Shown: one piece after another, positions 1 through 11,913 of the stretch | How the letters are laid out: each line of letters begins with the position of its first letter | Position numbering within the stretch: position 1 is the first letter of the stretch | Source of the DNA: Pegoplata infirma | Taxonomy: Eukaryota; Arthropoda; Insecta; Diptera; Anthomyiidae | NCBI GenBank assembly: GCA_963921195.1 | Contig: OY992536.1 | Span: 321,363,038-321,427,037 of the forward strand | Direction: 5' to 3' | Length of the DNA: 64,000 nt | Notes under the pieces: model-generated | Told to the model about the DNA's origin: nothing | What the model saw: the letters and a program-made list of their open reading frames with translations, nothing else | Databases searched by the model: none | Program-made: the position numbers and the translations under genes

Positions 1-659
1 CTTGCGAAAAAAAAAATTGCTTATATATATGTAACTTTTAAACTATTTATCATATTGGAACATTATGAGTTGGGCAAATAAGTCAATGACATAAGCTTTC
101 AAAATAGCTAGTTTGGAGTGACCCTTATACAATACAGTGTGAGTTAAAGAGTGTCAAAGTTGACCACCCTGAGATTAAAAGGCTTTCGGAGCTAGTAACT
201 TTTAAAAATATGCAAAGATTTTTAATTTTTTTTTAGTTTTTGCGATTACCGTACTAAGGATAACAAAATCCAAAAAAAAAAAAAATAATAAAAATTTTTC
301 AAAAAAAAATTATTTTAATTTTCCAACAAAATATGCCAACTCTAAAAAAATATTTGTTTTTTGATACAGTAATAAATGCCATCTCTAAAAAGTACGCAAA
401 CAAGTGCAAAATATAAAATTTTTGGCATAGGTAAAAATTATTTAGAATATTTAAACCATCTTATGGAAGGTACATTGTTTATTTTTGCAATAATATGCGA
501 AATAACTAGTTTTTTAGCTCTCCTGAAAGTAAGCTTTTTCGAGTTGGCATTTATTGAATATAGTTCGACGATATATGAAAATTTATAGTTTCTACAGAAT
601 AACAGTTTTCAACACTATAATTCTATTTCTAGCATTTTCAACCTCACTTCATACATTTT
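1..659. other. AT-rich sequence, no gene seen
   Basis: This stretch has long A and T runs. Only short open frames without recognisable motifs are present, and I see no element ends that I can pair. It probably belongs to the intron (or 3' flank) of the polyprenyl diphosphate synthase gene, because that gene's last exon has not yet been met. Confidence 0.4.
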
Positions 660-1200
660 TATACCCTCCAACTACAGTATGGGGGTATACTCACTTTGTC
701 ATTCCGTGTGTAACGCATCGAAATATCGGTCGGGGACCCCATAAAGTATATATATTATTGATCAGTGATCGATTCTAAGACATTTTAGCGATGTCCGTCC
801 GTCCGTCCGTCCGTCTGTAGTTAACACGATGCAGTCCAAAATAAAAAAGCTAGACCCTTCAAGTTTGGCAAAAATATGTCTTATGTTCCTAGGCAGGTCA
901 AGTTCGGAAATTGGCCAAATCGGACCAGGGGGAAAAAAGTTCCCCCTTGAAGAACTAAACCAACCTCAAAAAAAATACACTTTTTTACATGTTTTTTTTG
1001 TATTTTTGTTAATTAAATGAAACATTTGGTATATTTATCGCGATGGGAAGGTGCTCTCAACGTCCCCCACTGACCCTATCAACCCCCCCCCCCCCAAAAA
1101 AAAAAAGACACGCCCCTGACAAATTTTTGTTTTTAATTTTTTTACATTTTGGAGGGTATAATAGATTCGGCACAGCCGAATTTAACACTCTCACTTGTTT
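660..1200 (+). mobile_element. DINE-1-like (Helentron) element, family A copy 1
   Basis: It starts with TATACCCTCC and a nearby GGGGGTATA, then has GTCATTCCG, CCCATAAAGTATATATAT, GATC and a (GTCC)n tract. It ends with GGAGGGTATA, the small hairpin ATTCGGC..GCCGAAT and CACTTGTTT. This is the order of landmarks in Drosophila DINE-1/INE-1. No Rep or helicase frame is present, so it is non-autonomous. A C/A homopolymer run lies near the 3' end. Confidence 0.8.
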
Positions 1201-2858
1201 CAACTTGTTTTGTCTCTTAAGGGTTACCAACATGATCTGGAATTGCAGACACAAATGCAGGAATTTGCATTTTCTGTTTCGGAGACGTGCCTAATGGCGA
1301 CACATTTGTTTTAATAAAAATTAATCAGAAGTTAAATAAAAAAAATAAACACAATTATTAATCACTCAGTTGAATACCCTTAATTTTTATGAATACATAC
1401 TACATCAATTTTGACACCTTTTATGTAAACATCACAAAATTGCTAACCACTGATAAGAATTTTAGAAAAGAACATAAAGGTAAAAATTTATACAAAATTT
1501 AAAATTTATGGTAGGGCGTACCAAAAGCAAATTTTTTAAACGGAATTTAATAATAAACTTTCATATTCATATACAAAAAACTATGAACTAAATGAGAATT
1601 CAAAACAAAGAGAATTAAGAAAAATGAAAAAAAAAACTTTTAACTTTTTATTAAATTATTTACTCAAATTTTTATGCCAATTTTGCAGTAAATATTTAAT
1701 AGCGCACGGTGTGATATTCGTGCGCATTTGGGTAAAAAAAAAAAAATGCCGATTATTTTTTTTTAGGTGCATACTTAATTTTGACACTCTGGAGACTAAA
1801 AATCAGTTTCCGTTACATCAATGCGACTCTTAGTTTGGCTGGGGCACAACTCCAAAGTTTTTTCACATTTTTCTTAATTTATTTTTTTTGTAAAGGACAT
1901 TTTTTGAAAAAAATTTTAAAAATTCATCTTGTGGAGTAATCCATCCAAATTTTTTGCAAAATGTTTCCAAGATCCGTTATTTTATTATTAATTTTTTTTA
2001 TAACAAAAAAATAACCCAACAAAAAGTTATATTGAGTAAAAATCAATGTTTTTTTTTAAATATCTTAAAAAATCCATTTACATAATAGACTGCAACTTCT
2101 GCAGATAATGATGGATAATGCAAAACGCTAGTGAGGGTTATACTAGAGGTATTCCATAACATTTCGTATGTTATAACTTTTGCCAGGAAGTGCCAGAGCT
2201 CTGTCAAATTGAGGTTAAAGTTAAGGTTGAAAGCAAAAATATTCAATCTATTTGTTAAATTAGTTTAAAAGTTATACAATTTGATTGTTTTACATAACAT
2301 GCTTTTTATTTCTCCGGCGTTACTTAAAAAGATGTATGTCAAGTTCAATCTCTAATGTACACAGAATCCATTTTTCACAATCTGGAGGATATTTTTCATA
2401 TGTTTATGATTCAAAGTGAATAAAACGTCAATAAAACGAAATAACGAACTAAATCCAAAAACAAAAACGAGTTATCCACCGGAAGTGTTGGAATTGCTAG
2501 AGATGGAGTAAATAATTTAATTTTGTTATCTTTATTGAACTTTCTTCTTTTTTTTATAATTAAATTTTTGTTGGTTTATTTGTTTTATTTTTGTTTGTAT
2601 TAAATCAGTTTCCTGAAGGCAAACAAGTTTAATTGCCGGTTCTTTAAATGTAGGGTGTATTATTTGTGTGCAGATAAATAATCCCTCTTAAAAATATTTT
2701 AAAGATATCTACATTGAATAATAAAATCGTTATTTATAAATCGTAAGTAGTTTGATTTTTTTCTGGACTATTTGTAATATATTCTTCAAAAAGTTGGTCG
2801 TGAATTCCGATTTTTGGGTTTAACTATAAAGTTGTAATGCACATCACAAAAATTCGGT
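1201..2858. other. Intronic or intergenic sequence, no feature recognised
   Basis: AT-rich, with poly-T and poly-A runs. No coding motif, no matching splice sites in phase with the neighbouring gene, and no paired terminal repeats were found. It could hold old TE remnants that I cannot classify. Confidence 0.4.
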
Positions 2859-2866
2859 GGTATAAA

Positions 2867-4153
2867 TAACCTGACCAACCATCCCGCTTTTGGCGGGATT
2901 ATCCCGCTTTTTGATATCTCATCCCGCCTTGAATTTCTATCCCGCTTTTTAAACAAAAGTCCCGCTTCATCCCGCTTTATGCCGCTTTTGACTTTTAGAA
3001 TAGCAAAATATAATTTAAAATTTTTTAAATAATATTTTGAGTATAATTGTTCTGAAGTAATTTTAAGCGATTTATTTAGATTTTTGTGAATATAAATATG
3101 GTAAAATTTCTTACCGCGTTTATAAAAATATAAGGGAAATTACTCCTAAAATTATGTTGGAACTCGAAAAAATTTCCAATAACTTTTTAAACGTTTATTT
3201 AAAAAAAATAATAAATTGATTTGATTTGAAATTGGAAACAAATTTTTAATTCTATTTTTATTTCGAATAATCTTTTAAGTTTTTAAAAAAAAATCCTTTT
3301 CTTTTGGAGACGTGTTTAATTGGGTGGTTCTTATTTTGAATATTTTTAAATGACCTGAAATAAGTACCTAGTAAAATTTTGAGCCGAATCGGTCAACTCT
3401 TTGACCCCGCGAAAATCAGTCAAAGTTTCCAGTTTTGGGGAAAAATTCTCAAAATTTAAGTAAAAAAAGTTTGATTAACGTTGCCCAAACGTACTTAGAT
3501 AAGAAATATATCATTTTCGAGATATCGGTAACCCATATTAATTTGGTGCTAAATATAATTTTCAGGGCACCCACCGATTGTCCTGAAACTTGCACATGGG
3601 AAGGAGGGGAGGAAAATAAGAGTTACCTGTTTTTTCTTAGCTGTTTTTGAGGATTTCTTATATTTCTTCAAAAGAAACTATATGAACATTTTATACAGAT
3701 CGAAAGGTTTTTTAAGGCCTTTCCAATGTTGTATCGTTTGTCTCCAAATTCGGCTTCCTTGAGTTCGTTATTTCCAAAAATGTATAAACGTTGGGCTGGT
3801 TAATATGGAGATGAATATACGTACGACCCCCGAAATTATATATATAATTAAATATAATAATTAAAATTAAGCTGACCCGTATTTTTGCGTTTGGCGACAT
3901 TCCTGCTAGTTTGGATTATATTCGGATTTTGGAAACCCATTTTTAAATTTGAGATTGGGCAGCTAAAAAAAACGGTTACTGTTATTTTTCTCCCCTCATT
4001 TCAATATTTAATTTTCAGGAGAATCGGTGGGTGCCATGTGAAAGACTTTCCTTGTAAGTGGAGGATATAAAAAAAGTCCCGCTTTTTAGACCGAAATCCC
4101 GCTTTTTCAACCTTTCCATCCCGCTTTTCAGACGAAAACAGTTGGTCAGGTTA
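2867..4153. mobile_element. hAT-like non-autonomous element, TCCCGCTTTT family
   Basis: The terminal inverted repeat is TAACCTGACCAAC at the left and its complement GTTGGTCAGGTTA at the right. An exact 8-bp direct repeat, GGTATAAA, flanks it at 2859-2866 and 4154-4161, as expected for a hAT insertion. Both ends carry several copies of TCCCGCTTTT. The middle (about 3300-4060) has no intact transposase. Parts of it (for example GAAAATAAGAGTTACC) recur near 50740. Confidence 0.85.
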
Positions 4154-4405
4154 GGTATAAAGTATAATTTTCTAGGAAATCCAATTTTTTTTAACTTTTT
4201 TTTTGTTGGTTAGTTAACCAAGTTTACCTTCCCGTTTAAGGTAGGGTATTGACAGTACATCTTTGAAACGACATCCAAAAATATCTCTAAGTTTCTAGTT
4301 TCCAAAACTGTAAAAATTTTAGAAATAGCACAATCCGTTCAAAAGTTATAATGAAAAAACTTCGATGTGCGCCTTTTCCATACAAAGGACACACTGTGTA
4401 GCGTC

Positions 4406-4925
4406 TAGTGCCTACGGTCAGTGCCGTAGTACCGGGAATACCGGTATTCCCGGTTCTCGGTATTACCGGGAAATGGTACCGGTTTCCCGGGTCTTAATTC
4501 ATTCCCGGTATTCCCGGGAATACCGGTATTCCCGGTTCCGGTTCTGACGGTATTCCCGGTATTACCGGTATGTATATTTTGTAAAATATTATACAATTAA
4601 AATTTTTTCTTTGCTTTTACCAAAAAAATACAAAACATGTGAAAAACACCATTTCCATTTAATTTTTTTAATTTAAGAAAAAATAGATACATGATTTTTA
4701 AATAATTTTACAAACACAACAAAATATTACTGAAATACTGATTAAATAGTATAATTTAAAATTTTTGGTGGTATAGTATTTTTTTGGTTTTTGGGAACCG
4801 GTACCAGGATCAGAACCGGGAATACCGGTATTCCCGGGAATACATATAGAACCGGGAAACCGGTTCCAGAACCGGGAATACCGGTATTCCCGGGAATACC
4901 GAGAACCGGGAAATGGGGGGCACTA
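4406..4925. mobile_element. hAT-like MITE, CCGGGAATACCGG family copy 1
   Basis: The ends are TAGTGCC and GGCACTA, flanked by an exact 8-bp duplication GTAGCGTC (4398-4405 and 4926-4933). Each subterminal region is an array of GC-rich CCGGGAATACCGG/CCGGTATTCCCGG units, which stand out in this AT-rich DNA. The AT-rich centre separates the two arrays. A second copy lies at 20808-21331. Confidence 0.87.
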
Positions 4926-4933
4926 GTAGCGTC

Positions 4934-5612
4934 AATTAAAAAAATACAAAAATTAATTAAAGTTGTCCCCACACATAATTCTGAAGCTAAAAACAAAATC
5001 AGGAAACCCTATTGCATGGATTTGCAATACAGATTAAGAAAATTGATATGTGTTTTTGGCATTTATTACCCAATAATAACAAACAAAAGAAACTAGTAAA
5101 CAAAAACCAATTTGAATGTGGTTTTCAATAGGCAATTGTATGGCACAAAATTCAATTGTATACTAATTCCCATCTTGTACACAAGTCTATTAACGTACTT
5201 TGGGAATATATGTATACTTCATGCCAATCATGGCACTTAGCCATCATCAAAACTGTCGTTTTTGTCAACTGGAACGATCTCTAATTCTATCATCATTTAG
5301 TCACATATCACAGTTGCTTTAAATAATCACATACACATTAGAGAAGGCGAGAATTTAAAACAGAAAAATATGCAAGAAAAAAATACAGTTTTTGACCTAT
5401 TAAAAAAAATGGGGAATACATTGGAACATGCTACGAAATGGATTAGAATGGGGAACGAAAAGAAATAGAACGGGGAACAAAATGGAATGGAACATGGAAT
5501 GACATGAAAATGTTTTTTAACTCAATTTTTAGAATAAAATTTTGTTTTTGTTCAAAAAAGTTTTTTACTCAAAATAATACCACGTTTTTTACGGGGTTTC
5601 AAAAATGTAAAG
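4934..5612. other. Intronic or intergenic sequence with a degenerate GGGGAAC/GGAATGG repeat
   Basis: No gene is recognised. At about 5408-5510 there is an irregular run of GGGGAAC and GGAATGG units, perhaps the remains of another element with subterminal repeats. No paired ends were found. Confidence 0.35.
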
Positions 5613-5620
5613 TCATAACT

Positions 5621-6187
5621 AGGGATGAGATTTTCATGCACAAAAAAATCGAAAATATGCGCTTAAAATATGCGATAAAAAATTCAAAATATGCACTAAA
5701 AATCTTAAAAATATGCACTAAAAATAGAACGTGTGCCATAAAAATCTTGTTTTCATAGGAAAAACTTCTTAAAAAGCAAAAAAGTAACTCCGTGTTTAAA
5801 TAGTATCATTTCAAACTTTATATAAGCAAGATTTATTTCGATATTAAGACAATCTGTAAAAAAAAATTAAAAAAAAAAAATAATGTTATTTATTTTCAAA
5901 ATAAATTTTTAAAATTTAAATAGTTTTTGAAACAAATAAATCTTGTGTTCTTGCTAATTTATGCCAAAATATGCAAAAATATGCACTTAAAAGTTGGAAA
6001 TATGCTTAAAATATGCATTTAAAGCCAAAATATGCAAAAAATGCATTCTCACCAAAATATACAAAAATATGCAATAACAAATCGATGCCATTTTAACTCA
6101 CATTTCTTGATTCGAAAAGATAATGGGTCGATATCGTTTTTAGACTATCGACAAAAAAGATGCATTTGCATGGAAATCTCATCCCAA
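5621..6187. mobile_element. hAT-like MITE, AAAATATGCA family
   Basis: The left end AGGGATGAGATTTTCATGC matches the complement of the right end (GCATGGAAATCTCATCCC). The 8-bp duplication TCATAACT flanks it at 5613-5620 and 6188-6195. Both arms contain many copies of AAAATATGCA or AAATATGC. No transposase frame is present. Confidence 0.82.
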
Positions 6188-6341
6188 TCATAACTTTTTA
6201 AATATTCCAAAATCAAAACACAATATCACAAAAATTAAGATAGATTCCTGGGTTACAATTTACTTTTTCGCTGAAGATCAGTTATAAAATTGTGTGGGAA
6301 TTCTGGTACTTTTATTATCTGGCATTTAATATAGGTAATTG

Positions 6342-7224
6342 CACTGAAAAAAAAGACATAACTAAAATTGAGGAAAAAATGTCTTTGAAAATATATCATG
6401 AATTTTCCTAAAATTAAGTTAAATTTAACTAAAAAATGAGAAATTTTCTTAACTATGAGGAAAAAAGTTTAGTTCATTTACTTATAAATAGTTCATAGTT
6501 TTCTTTAAATGGAAAAAAATTCTTACTGCCAAAAAAATTCAAAATTCAAAATGGCGATATCTCGAAAACTAACCGAGATAGAGCGAAACGGATGAAATTT
6601 TCAAAAGAAAGACAACAAAGAAAAATATGGAATAGCCTAGCTCTGCATATATGTCGGGGTCTCAAGACCCTAATTTCGGATCTAAAATTTGAAATTTCCG
6701 AGATTTTATATATGCGCATATCTCGGTCAATACTGCCAACACGAAAAAAGTCCAACGGCATTTTTGTAGTCCTTGACTCGTAGAACACATCACGCAAAAT
6801 ACCCGAAAGCCCTCCGATTAATAGTTTTTAAGTTATCCAGTTTTTAAGATTCTCAAGACCCTATCAGACCCCTTATTATCGTATCTCAAAAACTAAGCAA
6901 GGTAGAGCGAAACGGACAAAATGTTTAGGTCAAATCTATGGGGACCCTTAAAGAACAGAAGGGGTCTTGAGTTAACAGGGGCTGTACCCATGGGGTCCGA
7001 ACCCATGGGTCCAGGGTCCTTAAATGTGAATGAACTAAAGTGTAATATAATTTTTCCCATTTTCTAGTTAAAATTGGCTTAAAATTAAATAACTTTGTTT
7101 TCCTCATTTTTGGGAAAAGTATAAACTAAAACCAAGAAAAAAAATCTTTGGAACCAAATCAATCCCTCTTTTTCTCAAAATTGAGTTAATTTTCTCAGTT
7201 TTTAGTTCACTTTTTTTTTGAGTG
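6342..7224. mobile_element. CACTC-ended MITE, 883 bp, copy 1
   Basis: The terminal repeats are CACTGAAAAAAAA on the left and TTTTTTTTTGAGTG on the right. The interior carries a distinctive block (ATCTCGAAAACTAACCGAGA, 'tagagcgaaacgga', 'ggggtccgaaccca') that recurs in the element at 43919-44801, which is also 883 bp. The flanking bases do not show a clean target duplication here. Confidence 0.65.
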
Positions 7225-8663
7225 CGGTAACAAAGTTCTGGGCGGGTAGGCTACAATTATGTAAACTTGTAAGTGATTCAATTAAAATTTTAATCAATAC
7301 TACAAATTACTTTACTTGTTTCAATTCGATTAATTTCTTTAATTATGTCAAATAATTTTTTAATCAAAATATCTTATTCAAATTTCTGCATTTAGACGAC
7401 TCTTATACATTTGGTAAATGCATGCAGTACATGGCGTCCATACAATTGTACATGACAAACAATTGACGCATTAAGGAAAATGTGTGTTTTGTATTTGTTA
7501 ACAACAATCGTATGCATGACACGTGCTCTTACAATCGGTTAAGTAGTTAGTGGCGCATTATAAACAGAGAAAAAAATATTTCAAATACCGTTTTGAATAT
7601 ACAAAAAAAACCAACAAATTCCAATATTTGTTTATTGCCTAATGTTCAGTTAATTTCTAAACAAAAAACTTCCGACATTAAGAAGAAGATTAATTACAGA
7701 AATTTTAAATTTCATACACTTGCCCAAGTTATTTTTTCGCTTTCATTTTCTAACTGATTGTGAATGGAATTCCCTCCCCCATAAACAATGCAGACAAAAT
7801 CGCAAATATCGTAACAATAACTTTTTTTGAATTATTGCCAACTATTTTATTTTTCTGCGATATTGATTGATGACATATCGAAAAGTTAAATCAACAACAA
7901 TGTATTCAAAAGTGGATATATTCGCGTACTACATATTTTTTTTATTTTTTTGCATTTATAGGCAATTGGTATGTATGACTTAATCATTAAAAAATAGTAC
8001 TAAATGATTTTATTTTTAAAATTTTAAGTATTTTATGCACGACTTTTTATATTATTTTGCAAAACAATAATATGTATTTAAATAAAATAATACCTAAATG
8101 CATAATGGATTAATTATTGCCAAGTTATTTAATGAATTGAACCCATTTACACTTATTTATATAGGACTGCTGTTAAATTATATATAACATTATGTTAATT
8201 GAGAATTACGCCCCAGGGCACGCCTTTTAAGATGAAATCGTGTTTAGAATTTTATTTAGAAAAATTAATTGATTTGTAAATAACTAATTCAAAGCATTTC
8301 CATTTCCATTTACATAAACTAATTAAATTATACCATAAATAATTAAAAAACGACATAATTTTCTAATAACAATTACGCCCTTATTCATATTCAAATTTAA
8401 ACACTTTATAACAGACCATACATGGGACTATTTAAATAAATGAACTAATTAATTGGCGATTTCATTGGCATTACATATAATGAAACTAATGCCAATAAAA
8501 TTTGTAGCATTGTCATTGTTTCAATCAATGCCCGTTAAGGAATTGGTAGCATTACTAATGCTAATTATGAAAAATGTCATTGGCATTGACGTCTTATTTC
8601 TGGCGGCGTTTTCTTTTTTTGTGAAAAATATTTTTTGGTTAAAACTTAAAATGGCTATATATT
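7225..8663. other. Intronic or intergenic sequence, no feature recognised
   Basis: About 1.4 kb of AT-rich sequence that does not match the repeat families seen elsewhere in the window. No coding motif or in-phase exon was found. It may be comparatively old, unique intron or flank. Confidence 0.4.
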
Positions 8664-8812
8664 AGAGTATTTAATCGATTAACCGTTAATCGGTTAACCG
8701 ATTAATTTTGGTCGATTAATTGTTCGAATAATTTAAAACTGCCAATTTTCAAATAACAAATAAATCTGTTAATTTTAGTCGATTAGTCGATTAATCGATA
8801 AATCGATTTTTT
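8664..8812. repeat. TTAATCG/CGATTAACCG repeat cluster, possible hAT remnant
   Basis: Dense copies of TAATCGATTAA, CGGTTAACCG and TCGATTAGTCGATTAATCGA follow TAGAGTATT. This looks like the subterminal array of one of the hAT-like families in the window. I could not find a matching right end or a target duplication. Confidence 0.45.
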
Positions 8813-9331
8813 TTTTTTAATACCTTTACTTATTTTTTGTGAATTTATTCTTCAGTTTTATTCGGTTCAAGGTCCTGCTAAAAAACGTAAAAAGAAAATT
8901 ATTCAACTTTCTGGGCATACGACATATATATAACCCTTGCAATGTGTAAAAACGTGCTTAAACAAATATTTCATGGAGGTCCTGGAAAGATCGGTTAAGA
9001 GAAAATGGCTTTGGGAACCCTGACCAAATACATTGCCACCACTATAAATTTGTCTAATAGCTTTTAATGAGCTTAATCCGCATCTGCATTTAGAATTGAT
9101 ACATCTCATTAAGTTCTTGATATTTAGAGTTTTCGATTTACCATAATTTTGGCTGTGTTCGGAAACCTATAAAACCTCGATTTTTTTACCTCGGGACTAC
9201 TCATCACATCTGAAAATAATGATTTTTCTCTTTAGAATGCTTTTGGAATCATTCAGATATCTTTTTTCAACACGGAGATATCGATCGCGGAAACTATTGC
9301 AATTTCGGCACTTAAGTTGAGGTCATTTTTT
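8813..9331. other. Unannotated stretch with a weak acyl-CoA-synthetase-like frame
   Basis: On the minus strand at 8903-9109 an open frame reads SLKAIRQIYSGGNVFGQG. This loosely recalls the SLK..GG segment of AMP-dependent acyl-CoA synthetases. No P-loop signature, neighbouring exons or consistent frame support it, so it is at best a decayed fragment and may be chance. Confidence 0.15.
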
Positions 9332-9416
9332 ATATTTTTTACACTGAAGCCGTTGAATGAAATCCGTTCGTGAGATATCTCAAGTTTTTGACTCAGCGTA
9401 CTGCGTAAAACACAGG
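9332..9416 (+). repeat. Left copy of an about 90-bp direct repeat
   Basis: The sequence from TACACTGAAGCCGTTGAATG to GTAAAACACAGG is repeated in the same orientation at 10386-10478 with few differences. The right copy has a short extra AATCACA-like stretch. The repeats bracket the tRNA-like SINE and the hAT element at 9684-10182. Confidence 0.75.
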
Positions 9417-9420
9417 TTGT

Positions 9421-9497
9421 GGGTGCTGTGGCTCAGTGGTTAGCGCGTTGGACTACTAGCCAGTAAGTCTGAGTTGGATTCTTAGCTCAGGCAGAAC
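9421..9497 (+). repeat. tRNA-like head, probable SINE
   Basis: It reads like the 5' part of a tRNA, with a good Pol III A box (TGGCTCAGTGG) and a degenerate B box (GAGTTGGATTC) at normal spacing. The acceptor stem does not pair well and the T arm is damaged, so this is a tRNA-derived SINE or tRNA pseudogene rather than a working tRNA. An AT-rich body follows up to about 9680. Confidence 0.5.
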
Positions 9498-9683
9498 AAC
9501 ATTTTTTTAGATAGTTATTAGTTTCTATTTATAACTAATATCTATCGCAGCACCCTCCTTCGTTGATAAATAGCACTAAAAACGTCAACGAAGTAAAATA
9601 ACAAAATAATGGCTATTAAACACAGCTTCAAAATAATTCGCCAGATCAATAACAGATGGCGATGCAACAACTGTTCTAAAAAT

Positions 9684-10182
9684 CACTGTTGCCAACTATT
9701 TTTAACCAAAAACCTCTAAATTTCACTAAAAAAGCGCTAGAAAGCGCCAAAAATAAATTTAGCGGGGAAAATTTAAAATTCTCCCGCTAAATTACAAAAA
9801 AAAACGCGCTAAAAACCGAAAAACTTGGCATTTTTAATTGACACAAAAAAGAAAAATTTAAAAAAACTCCAAATTATTTTTTCTACGAAAATTGTCTTTT
9901 CACTAAAAACGCGCAAGAAACTGCCGAAAAAAATTTAGCGGGAAAATATAAAATTCTCCCGCTAAGTTACAAAAAAAGCGCTAAAATTCGACAAACTTGG
10001 CGTTTTTGATTAAAAAAAAACAAAAATTGGAAAAAAATCTGTAAATTTTTCCCACTAAATCCCAACAAAAAGCGCTAGATTTTCCCGCTAAAGCACCGTT
10101 CCCGCTAAAACCAATTTTTTTCCCCTAAATCCAAACAAAAAGCGCTACATTTAGTGGGAAAACCTCCAACTTGGCAACAGTG
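9684..10182. mobile_element. hAT-like MITE, CACTGTTGCCAA ends (499 bp)
   Basis: The left end CACTGTTGCCAACT and right end TTGGCAACAGTG are inverted copies. An exact 8-bp duplication CTAAAAAT flanks them (9676-9683 and 10183-10190). The interior is an array of CTCCCGCTAAAT, GCGCTAGAA and CCCGCTAAA motifs. The same end sequence is found in the element at 46747-47859. Confidence 0.87.
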
Positions 10183-10385
10183 CTAAAAATAACAACACGC
10201 GCAATTACAGTGTTGCCATACTGAAGCCCTTCTATCTTTCCAATCTTTCATCTTTCTTCTATCCCCTTTCCGAAAGAAGCATTACGGTTACATTAGTAAT
10301 TAATAGGCAGCATTGCCTTAGTGTTCTTCTTTAAAAAAAAAAAAAATTAAAATTCAATCAATTCCACCCAAGATAATTTTTTTTT

Positions 10386-10478
10386 AATATTTTTTTACAT
10401 TGAAGCCGTTGAATGAAATCCGTTCGTGAGATATCTCAAGTTTTTGAATCACAATCAGCGTACTGCGTAAACCACAGG
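10386..10478 (+). repeat. Right copy of the about 90-bp direct repeat
   Basis: This matches 9332-9416 closely, including GAAATCCGTTCGTGAGATAT. See the left copy for the comparison. Confidence 0.75.
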
Positions 10479-11718
10479 GTTTTAATTTACTTAGGGATTT
10501 ATAAAAAAAATTTAATACAAGCAAATGAAGCAAAATGTTGTAAAAAAGTATGAAAAAAAATAATTTTTCAAACATTTTGCTTCATAAGCACCACAAAAAT
10601 TTTCTAATTCAATTTAAAAAAAATTGTAATTGTTAACCCATTCCTGCCTAATGAGTATTTAAATACCCAAGAAAGTGTTGTTACTTAAAAAAATTTTGCG
10701 CGGGTTAGATGGAAGCTATCAGCCTAATTCTTTTTTCATAAAAAAGAGAAGAGATTAGGATAAATGTGAACATTTAATAAGATTTTTTTTTGTTTTGTTT
10801 AACTTTTGTTCTCCACTGACATAAATCGAAGATTTTTCTTAATCGAAAATACTCAGGAAAAGTGCACCCAAAACGCGATGCGGGGGGTAAGGAAAATTTT
10901 TATTTTCACGAAAATTTATTGGAGTTATTTTGACACCCAATAGAAACTTTTTGGACCCCTTTCAGCTCAAACAAAAAATAAAAGTAAAAATTACACGGCC
11001 TAATACCCATGTCATATCTCAGGTCGGAGCTGAGGTAAATTTTTTTTTATTTTTTCTATCAACTTCTGTGGTCTTCCAGGCACACATATCAAAATTTCAT
11101 CAAAATCGTACGAGCCGATCTATGGGCAGGCAGTAATGGGTTAAACAGGTCTCTAGCAATAATTTGGATTTTACAGATTGAAAAAATATCAATTAGTCGA
11201 CGAGTTATAGCCAAAAATCCATATAAACAATATGCTGAAAATCGGCATTTGATTGCAAAGTTCCATGGTCGATTAAAAAAAAATCGACCTAACATAAACA
11301 AACGCCGCGATACGGGTCTAACTCACTCTCAGAATCGACCTAACTTTTGCTAACCTGAATTTGTTCCAAAGCGTTATATTATTACACAAAATTTTTTTTT
11401 GTGGCTTTTTTTTTTGCGGTAAGCAGTGAGTGGATCTAAAACAAAGCTAAGGATTCAATAATTCTAAATGTTAACAAAACTCACCTATTGTCATTTAGTA
11501 AAAAGATAAATAAGGAAATAAACTAATTCATAAATATAACGATTAAATAAACATAATATAACGATTACGATTACTTGATATGATATAAGAATTCATAAAA
11601 CATACTTAACAAGAGTGCATAATAAATCTTTACTACGTATTTAGAATAAAATAATTGTTATATATTTAGCACTTAAATAAATATGACTAAAATAAATTAT
11701 TAACATTTTACTACTTAC
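10479..11718. other. Intron downstream of the last exon seen; no feature recognised
   Basis: This follows the splice donor at 11717-11718 on the minus strand. The conserved C-terminal exon expected next for a polyprenyl diphosphate synthase does not appear here, so the sequence is taken as intron. No paired element ends were found. Confidence 0.45.
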
Positions 11719-11913
11719 CTTTTCGCAGGCAAATAAAACAGGCGCCGTTGCCAGACCCAATTTTAAATCTGCAGCTGTTGGTTTACCCATAGTCTCGGCC
11801 GATGAAACAAAATCTAACATATCATCGACCAGTTGGAAAGCCAAACCAATATTACGACCATATTGGAAAGCAAGTTCGGTTACATTTTCATCAGCTTCAG
11901 CAATAACAGCTGT
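11719..11913 (-). CDS. qless: qless/PDSS1 exon with second aspartate-rich motif
   Basis: 195 bp, 65 codons, phase 0 at both ends. It follows the acceptor TTTAACAG and ends CEK before GTAAGT. It encodes ELAFQYGRNIGLAFQLVDDM, then LDFVSSAETMGKPTAADLKL and GLATAPVLFACEK. DDMLD binds Mg-diphosphate of isopentenyl diphosphate in this family, and GKPT..DLK.G is the usual follow-on. The alternative acceptor AG four bases further in would break the frame. The C-terminal 60 to 80 residues of the family are missing and must be in a further exon. Confidence 0.95.
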
